DNA of 56,621 nt. It comes from an uncultured Verrucomicrobia subdivision 3 bacterium. Its GTDB lineage: Bacteria; Verrucomicrobiota; Verrucomicrobiia; Limisphaerales; UBA11358. Every line of letters starts with the position of its first letter. Position 1 is the stretch's first letter. Location: NCBI GenBank assembly GCA_903944085.1, contig CAJAQO010000120.1, forward strand, positions 1 to 56,621, given 5' to 3'. A model generated the notes under the pieces. The model saw nothing but the letters and a program-made list of their open reading frames with translations. It ran no database searches and was not told where the DNA came from. This document shows positions 50,841-56,621 of the stretch, piece by piece. The position numbers and the translations under genes were made by a program.

Positions 50841-51734
50841 ATGCTTTTCGACCGCCAGCGTGTGTTGCTTGAACTTCTGGATGCGCTGAACGAGCCGGTC
50901 GGCTCGACCGACTTCCAAAAGCTCCTGTTCCTTTACACCCGCGAAGGCGAACCTACGCCCAGCTACGATTTTGTTCCGTATCGTTTCGGCTGCTTTTCGT
51001 TCACGTCCTACGCTGATAAACGGCGGCTCGTGGAACAAGAACTGATTGAAGACGGCGAAACATGGAAGCTGACGGACAAAGGCCGTCGCATCGCTCGCAG
51101 CGGGGAAAAATCGCCGTTGCCGATGGCGCGGTTTGCCAAGCAATATAAAAATCTGCGTGGCAATACGCTCGTCGCTGACGTTTACCAGCGCTATCCATAT
51201 TTTGCGACGCGGAGCGAAATCGTGGAAAAAGTTTTCCCGAAGAAAGAAGACCGCGCCCGCGTCGAGGCCGCCCGGCCGGCCAAGCAGACTCCCGGCTTGG
51301 TCACGCTCGGTTACGAAAGCAAAACTTTGGAGGCTTACCTAAACCAACTGCTGCAAGACGGCGTGACGTTGCTTTGCGATGTCCGGCGCAATCCGTTGAG
51401 CCGGAAATATGGTTTTTCCAAAAGCACGTTGAGCCACGCCTGCGAGGGCGTCGGCATCCGTTACGAGCATCTGCCGGAACTGGGCATCCCGTCGGACAAA
51501 CGTCAGGACCTCGAAACGCAGACCGATTACGACAAGCTTTTCGCCGCCTACGAACGCACGACGCTGCCGAAGCAAACCAAGACGCTGATCAAAATCGCGG
51601 GCTGGATCAAGGAAGAAGGACAGCGCGTTGCGCTCACCTGTTTCGAGTTGCTGCCGCACCAATGCCACCGGCACTGCGTTTCCGACGCGCTGCAAAAAAC
51701 CTTCGGGCCGAAGTTGGCGGCCCACCACATTTGA
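50841..51734 (+). CDS. DUF488 protein with N-terminal DUF4065-like domain
   Basis: This 297-residue protein starts at the ATG (50841) before FDRQRVLLELLDALNEPVG. Residues about 1-150 look like a DUF4065/Panacea-type helical domain (FQKLLFLYTREGEPTPSYDF, PYRFGCFSFTSYADKRRL). The C-terminal ~140 residues are DUF488 (LVTLGYESKTLEAYLNQLL, LLCDVRRNPLSRKYGFSKST, YEHLPELGIPSDKR, and the conserved Cys cluster in CFELLPHQCHRHCVS). DUF488 is found with phage-defence and DNA-modification genes; its biochemistry is not settled. It precedes its partner by 9 bp. Confidence 0.85.
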   Translation: MLFDRQRVLLELLDALNEPVGSTDFQKLLFLYTREGEPTPSYDFVPYRFGCFSFTSYADKRRLVEQELIEDGETWKLTDKGRRIARSGEKSPLPMARFAKQYKNLRGNTLVADVYQRYPYFATRSEIVEKVFPKKEDRARVEAARPAKQTPGLVTLGYESKTLEAYLNQLLQDGVTLLCDVRRNPLSRKYGFSKSTLSHACEGVGIRYEHLPELGIPSDKRQDLETQTDYDKLFAAYERTTLPKQTKTLIKIAGWIKEEGQRVALTCFELLPHQCHRHCVSDALQKTFGPKLAAHHI

Positions 51735-51743
51735 CCGGGGATT

Positions 51744-52565
51744 ATGGGGCGCGAAAAGGTTCTCATCACGGTCAAGACCTACCCGACCCTTTCGCGCAAG
51801 CACGGTGAACTGGTTTGCACGGCTGGCGTGCGGGAAGATGGTTCGTGGGTGCGCCTGTATCCGATTCCCTTCCGGTTGCTCGACTACAAAGACCGTTATC
51901 AAAAGTTCGACTGGATTGAGACGCGGCTGGTGCGGAACACCAAAGACCCGCGCCCCGAAACTTTTCACCTCGCCGACACCGCCGAAATCCAACCCGCTGG
52001 ACACATGGATACAGCGGACGACTGGCGCGAACGCCGGGACTTGATATTAAAAAAGACGAAAGTCTTTGACCGGCTCGAACCGCTGATTGCCGCCGCCCAC
52101 GCCAACCAGCTTTCGCTGGCCGTTTTCAAGCCGACCAAGATTCTGGATTTCGTCTGGGAATCGGATGACAGCGAATGGGATCAATCCAAGGTGGACGCGA
52201 TGCGCAGCAATGCGGATCAAGCCGAGTTGTTTGCCGGCGACACCTGGCGGCAGACGTTCAAGCTCATGCCCAAGCTGCCGTTCAAATTTTCCTACCGTTT
52301 CGAGGACGCCGCCGGCAAACAAAGCGAAATGCAGGTCTTGGATTGGGAAACCGGCCAGTTATTCTGGAACTGCCGCCGCGCCGCCGACGGCGACGAACGG
52401 GTGGCACTGGCGAAAGTCCGCGAGAAATACGTGGGCCAGTTCCTGAAAACCGATTTGCATTTCTTTCTCGGCACGACCAAGGAATTTCATAGCTGGGCAA
52501 CCAACCCGTTCCTCATCATCGGCGTTTTTCCCATCCCCCACGAAAAGCAGTTGGGTTTGCTGTAA
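51744..52565 (+). CDS. Hypothetical partner of the DUF488 protein
   Basis: This 273-residue cytoplasmic protein has no membrane segment. It begins KVLITVKTYPTLSRKHGELV then CTAGVREDGSWVRLYPIPFR, a pattern that I associate with genes found next to DUF488 in other bacteria (recollection, not checked). Later parts have a beta-rich middle (SYRFEDAAGKQSEMQVLDWE) and an aromatic end (FFLGTTKEFHSWATNPFLII). It starts 9 bp after the DUF488 stop, so the two form an operon. Function unknown; a role in DNA modification or defence is inferred from the neighbours. Confidence 0.75.
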   Translation: MGREKVLITVKTYPTLSRKHGELVCTAGVREDGSWVRLYPIPFRLLDYKDRYQKFDWIETRLVRNTKDPRPETFHLADTAEIQPAGHMDTADDWRERRDLILKKTKVFDRLEPLIAAAHANQLSLAVFKPTKILDFVWESDDSEWDQSKVDAMRSNADQAELFAGDTWRQTFKLMPKLPFKFSYRFEDAAGKQSEMQVLDWETGQLFWNCRRAADGDERVALAKVREKYVGQFLKTDLHFFLGTTKEFHSWATNPFLIIGVFPIPHEKQLGLL

Positions 52566-52593
52566 GACGTGGAGATATGACACGAATTTCCAC

Positions 52594-52765
52594 GAATTCA
52601 AATACGCTGAAGGCGTAACGGAAATTAGCCCGGTGTTGGCCGATGCAATCGGACTACGCCGGGAAAACGTCCCGCAAAATAATTCCTTCTCCGCATCGGA
52701 TGGGGAGAAGGTGGCCGCAGGCCGGATGAGATGAACCGCGAACCACGCCAAACACGCGAACACGG
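52594..52765. repeat. Left inverted repeat of the methylase unit
   Basis: About 172 bp whose reverse complement recurs at 55751-55923. It opens GAATTCAAATACGCTGAAGG and continues identically for ~37 bp to AAATTAGCC. After a variable ~33-bp hairpin it matches again across AATAATTCCTTCTCCGCATC, TGGGGAGAAGGTGGCC and GGCCGGATGAG. Confidence 0.88.
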
Positions 52766-52862
52766 ATTGACGCTGCCAATTTTTCGGCGCAAACTCGCCG
52801 CTGTCCGAAAATAAAATCAACGACCAAATTATTTAATTAACAATTTTGCGTAGCTACGGCTA

Positions 52863-52983
52863 CGGGCTGACCCGAAAACCGCGAATTTTCAAGCCCGTGA
52901 AAGATCCGACCGAGCGCGCCCAAATGGGCGCGGCTTGGCGCGCTTCTTTCACAGGCGCTTCGCGGTGCCTCGGGTCAGGGCGT
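52863..52983. repeat. Imperfect inverted repeat before the methylase gene
   Basis: GGGCTGACCCGAAAACCGCG on the left pairs with the complement of CGCGGTGCCTCGGGTCAGGG on the right. The middle pairs GTGAAAGA with TCTTTCAC, and GAGCGCGCC with GGCGCGCTT. The ~120-bp hairpin ends 72 bp before the methylase ATG. It could be a transcript hairpin or the remnant of a second repeat. Confidence 0.7.
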
Positions 52984-53055
52984 GACGAGTCCGCGCCTCT
53001 TCTTTTTTGATTTCCCGTCGTCGTGGTTGCGTCAAACGCAACTGCTTATGACAAC

Positions 53056-55740
53056 ATGAATGAGGAACTGCTGCAACGCGGGTATTTTGCCAACGGAAAA
53101 TTAAAGGGCGCACCATACGGAAAATTTGAGAAATTTGATCTTGGCGGAACGAATATCGCCGAGTTGGAATCTGTTGGTCTCATTTCAAATGTTCAATCCA
53201 GCATCAAATTTCCTTTCAAACTTTATGCCCCGCCGAAACCGTTATTAGTTAAACCGGACGGTGTTTTCTGCTCACGCGCAAGTGGAAAAATTGAAGTGGT
53301 GGCAAACAAGGAAAATAAAAAACCTACCGCGCTGAATTCGGATGAAAAGAAGCAAAAAGCATTCGAGCAAGGCCTATATGCTGGTGCTTTGCTTGGCGCG
53401 CGTTTTGCAATCGTGACAGACGAAACGAATTTTTTCTACGTTGATGTTGCAGCGTCGCTCAAAAAACAAAGCATTGTTTTGCTTGGTGACAGGCTGACGT
53501 TAAATCCGGGGCTGCTCGAAGATATTTTGCGGCCTGACAGAGGTGCATCACTTGATCCTGGGCCGTTGGCGGAAAAAGTATGGCAGGCAATCTGGCACGC
53601 GACCAAAGAAGAACCCAAAGCATGTTTGCTGACGTTCGTGGAGATTTTTGTATTGAAGTTTCTCTCGGACAATCTGTCGGATTCAGTTCTAGCAAAAAGT
53701 TTTTCGTTCTACGAGTTGTGCGACACAGATCAAACCGCCTTCAGAACGAAGCATGGTAAAACTCAAATCGAATACTACGTTCAAGTCATCCGTCCTGAAA
53801 TCAAGCGGCTGTTTCCCGACAAGACAACAGTTGCGAATCAGGCCATTCTTGATCTCGTGGGTTTAGCCACAGTTGTTTCGCCAACATCCGTCATCAACGG
53901 CTTTGCGTTTTTACGATCAGGGCATCAAACCAGCCTCGAAACATTCAACCGCACGTTCGTAGAAATTCTTGGTTACTTCAAAGAGTTTGGCCCGCTGTCT
54001 AACATAGACCCGGAATTCAAGATGCGGCTGTATGAAACATTCCTGAAAAAATCCGGCAGGCAGCAAAAGCTTGGGCAATTTTTTACCCCAAGAAACGTCG
54101 TTAAGGCGATTATTCGGATGGCTCAACTGCCCAAGCTCAAAGATGGTGACTTGGTGCTCGACCCTGCGGCTGGCGTTGGGGGTTTTATTCTTGAGCCGTT
54201 AATCTGCGGTGATACCGGACTAACAGATAACATTTCATTTTTTCGCGGCGCACCAAAGCAAAAAATTAGATTGGTCGGCCTGGATGTTGATTCTGTGATG
54301 CACATTCTTGCCAAGGCCAACACACTGCTACATTTGGCGGAGTTTGTCCGCGATCCATCTGTCACCGTTGACGCGCTGAATAAATTGATGGCCGAGATGT
54401 TTTTGCTGCTCAATACCAACGAGCTGCTTGGAACGCTGGAATACCCGGTAAAAGCCGAGGTGTCGGTGATCATGACAAATCCCCCGTATGTCACCCAAGG
54501 TTCGCGCATCTACAAAGAAGAAATTTCAAAAATCAAAGGGCTGCGAAATGAGGCCGATTTGAAAGATTATTATGATCGGTGCGGACTGGGCTTGGAATCT
54601 CTCTTCTTGCGCTACGTCTCTGGCGCGCTCAAGGCCGGCGGCCGCGCATTCGTCATCGTTCCTTACGGGATGCTTACGCGAAGCGAAAACACAATGAAGG
54701 AAAAGATTCTTGGTGAGTGCAACTTGCTGGCTTCAATCGCGCTTCCTCGAAACACCTTTTTTAACACCGCCCAAAAAACCTACGTTTTGGCACTTGAAAA
54801 ACGCCACACTGCGACCGACCCACGGCCAGATGTTTTTTGCGCTGTTGGTTCTAGTGTCGGCGAGTCGCTAGACGCAAGGCGCGTTATTACTCAAGACGAC
54901 AACACGCTTCAAGAAATCGCTGATGCTTTTGTCGAATGGGACAGTGGCAAGAAAATCCCCGCGAAAATTTCCAAACGAATAAAAATCGTTAAGGGCGGGA
55001 ATTTTGATTCGGTTGAGCGTTGGGATGTTCTGCGGTTTTGGGATGAAGATGAACAGGTTGCCATCGGCGAGCGTGATGGAGCGATTGATACGACCGAATA
55101 CATTTCTGAAATACGAACAGAGCTTCAAGAGTTGCTTACGGAGTTGGCAACCGTCGAGACTAATCTTAAAATGCTTACACAAGGAGCATCCTTCACACTT
55201 GCATTGAATGACGAGAAGTTTTTCAGAATACGGCGTGGCCGGCGTGTGACACGCAAAATGTGTGATCTCAATCCGGGAGATATTCCGGTTTATTCAGGGT
55301 CAAAATTTAAGAGCCGACCGCTAGGAATGATTTCGGAAAAATTTGCCAAAGAACACTTCTTAAAAATTGAAAACAGTGTCTCAACCGATAAACCGATTAT
55401 CACAATCAACGCTAACGGGGCTGTTGGTTTTTGTTTTGTTCGACGGGACAAGTGCATTATTCACGACGATGTAATGATAGTGGAATTGGTCTCATCCGAA
55501 CTCGATTTTGATTTCGTTGAAGGTGCTTTACGCCGGGCTATTGTCGCTGGAAATTTCGAATATGAAGCGAAACTTTACAACCGAGTAAAAGATTTAGAAA
55601 TTGAAGTGCCCGCAACAGACTCGAAACAGCCCGATTTGGAAAGACAGATTTCAATAGCGAAAACACAAAAGCATTTAGAAGCTGTATCGCAGCGGGTGGC
55701 AGAAGTGGGTAAGTATGCCAACAAGGCTCGGCTTAAATAG
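53056..55740 (+). CDS. Solitary N6-adenine methylase with C-terminal specificity domain
   Basis: This 894-residue protein starts at the ATG giving MNEELLQRGYF; a GTG 33 bp upstream is possible. The N-terminal ~180 residues resemble a nuclease-like domain (LVKPDGVFCSRASGKIEVVA), but where E/D-x-K is expected it reads VVANKENKK. A helical region precedes the methylase core: motif I LDPAAGVGGF (Asp near residue 369) and motif IV TNPPY (Asn near residue 475). The C-terminal ~180 residues look like one HsdS target-recognition half (RRVTRKMCDLNPGDIPVYSG, then FEYEAKLYNRVKDLEIEVP) and a helical spacer. It methylates adenine in a sequence-specific manner. No separate restriction gene is seen nearby. 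Confidence 0.82.
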   Translation: MNEELLQRGYFANGKLKGAPYGKFEKFDLGGTNIAELESVGLISNVQSSIKFPFKLYAPPKPLLVKPDGVFCSRASGKIEVVANKENKKPTALNSDEKKQKAFEQGLYAGALLGARFAIVTDETNFFYVDVAASLKKQSIVLLGDRLTLNPGLLEDILRPDRGASLDPGPLAEKVWQAIWHATKEEPKACLLTFVEIFVLKFLSDNLSDSVLAKSFSFYELCDTDQTAFRTKHGKTQIEYYVQVIRPEIKRLFPDKTTVANQAILDLVGLATVVSPTSVINGFAFLRSGHQTSLETFNRTFVEILGYFKEFGPLSNIDPEFKMRLYETFLKKSGRQQKLGQFFTPRNVVKAIIRMAQLPKLKDGDLVLDPAAGVGGFILEPLICGDTGLTDNISFFRGAPKQKIRLVGLDVDSVMHILAKANTLLHLAEFVRDPSVTVDALNKLMAEMFLLLNTNELLGTLEYPVKAEVSVIMTNPPYVTQGSRIYKEEISKIKGLRNEADLKDYYDRCGLGLESLFLRYVSGALKAGGRAFVIVPYGMLTRSENTMKEKILGECNLLASIALPRNTFFNTAQKTYVLALEKRHTATDPRPDVFCAVGSSVGESLDARRVITQDDNTLQEIADAFVEWDSGKKIPAKISKRIKIVKGGNFDSVERWDVLRFWDEDEQVAIGERDGAIDTTEYISEIRTELQELLTELATVETNLKMLTQGASFTLALNDEKFFRIRRGRRVTRKMCDLNPGDIPVYSGSKFKSRPLGMISEKFAKEHFLKIENSVSTDKPIITINANGAVGFCFVRRDKCIIHDDVMIVELVSSELDFDFVEGALRRAIVAGNFEYEAKLYNRVKDLEIEVPATDSKQPDLERQISIAKTQKHLEAVSQRVAEVGKYANKARLK

Positions 55741-55750
55741 CTATCGGAAG

Positions 55751-56621
<871 letters not shown>

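Overview
The window looks like chromosomal DNA of a Verrucomicrobiota bacterium (Limisphaerales/Pedosphaera-like; inferred from gene style, not from a marker gene). The evidence is many large secreted Ig/LamG/repeat proteins, abundant GH2-type glycosidases, several secreted proteins with a shared C-terminus ending in 'RFYR(V/L)' or a close variant, palindromic intergenic repeats, and many decayed gene fragments. There are no rRNA or tRNA genes and no CRISPR array that I can see.

Layout. (1) 1-3974, minus strand: a type ISP/IIG-like restriction-modification gene whose methylase half and specificity half are separate ORFs, with a ~240-bp palindromic repeat at the junction, followed by two small genes. 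(2) 4017-4922: a LysR regulator, placed upstream of the R-M genes and divergent from the next block. (3) 5228-22664, plus strand: a polysaccharide-utilisation block of secreted proteins (Ig/LamG adhesin, GH2 beta-galactosidase-like, GH5, parallel beta-helix enzyme with a C-terminal PDZ domain, CE1-type esterase, GH29 alpha-fucosidase, SGNH lipoprotein), ending in a NarL-type response regulator. (4) 22665-27560: an accessory stretch of small DNA-binding-like proteins, gene relics, a methyltransferase-like membrane protein and an IS4-family element whose transposase carries a nonsense codon. (5) 27499-34138, minus strand: a row of surface-type proteins (peptidase-S74/tail-fibre protein, six-repeat secreted protein), with three broken relatives downstream. 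(6) 34949-39249, minus strand: GH2 and GH130 genes, suggesting work on mannose- or glucosamine-containing glycans. (7) 39346-41145: IS relics, including an integrase-core transposase broken by two one-base deletions. (8) 41670-44750: another secreted GH2-like protein with a C-terminal F5/8C-type domain. (9) 44751-50598: relics, a PAP2 phosphatase, a tyrosine recombinase, a DUF3592-DUF3738-like membrane protein and a broken DUF1398 gene. (10) 50841-55923: a defence-like island made of a DUF488 protein with its partner and a solitary N6-adenine methylase/specificity fusion bracketed by ~170-bp inverted repeats. (11) 56005-end: an aldo/keto reductase cut by the window edge.

The glycosidase blocks plausibly act together outside the cytoplasm on branched plant or algal polysaccharides (backbone cleavage by GH5, side-chain removal by GH2 and GH29, de-esterification by the CE1 and SGNH proteins). 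The most interesting non-metabolic signals are the inverted-repeat-flanked methylase unit, the split R-M gene with a related hairpin at its break, and the DUF488 gene pair beside them. The remaining relics (three DUF1398 copies, two S74 fragments, a duplicated DUF3738 tail, IS3/IS4/IS481-like pieces) show a region of repeated gain and decay.
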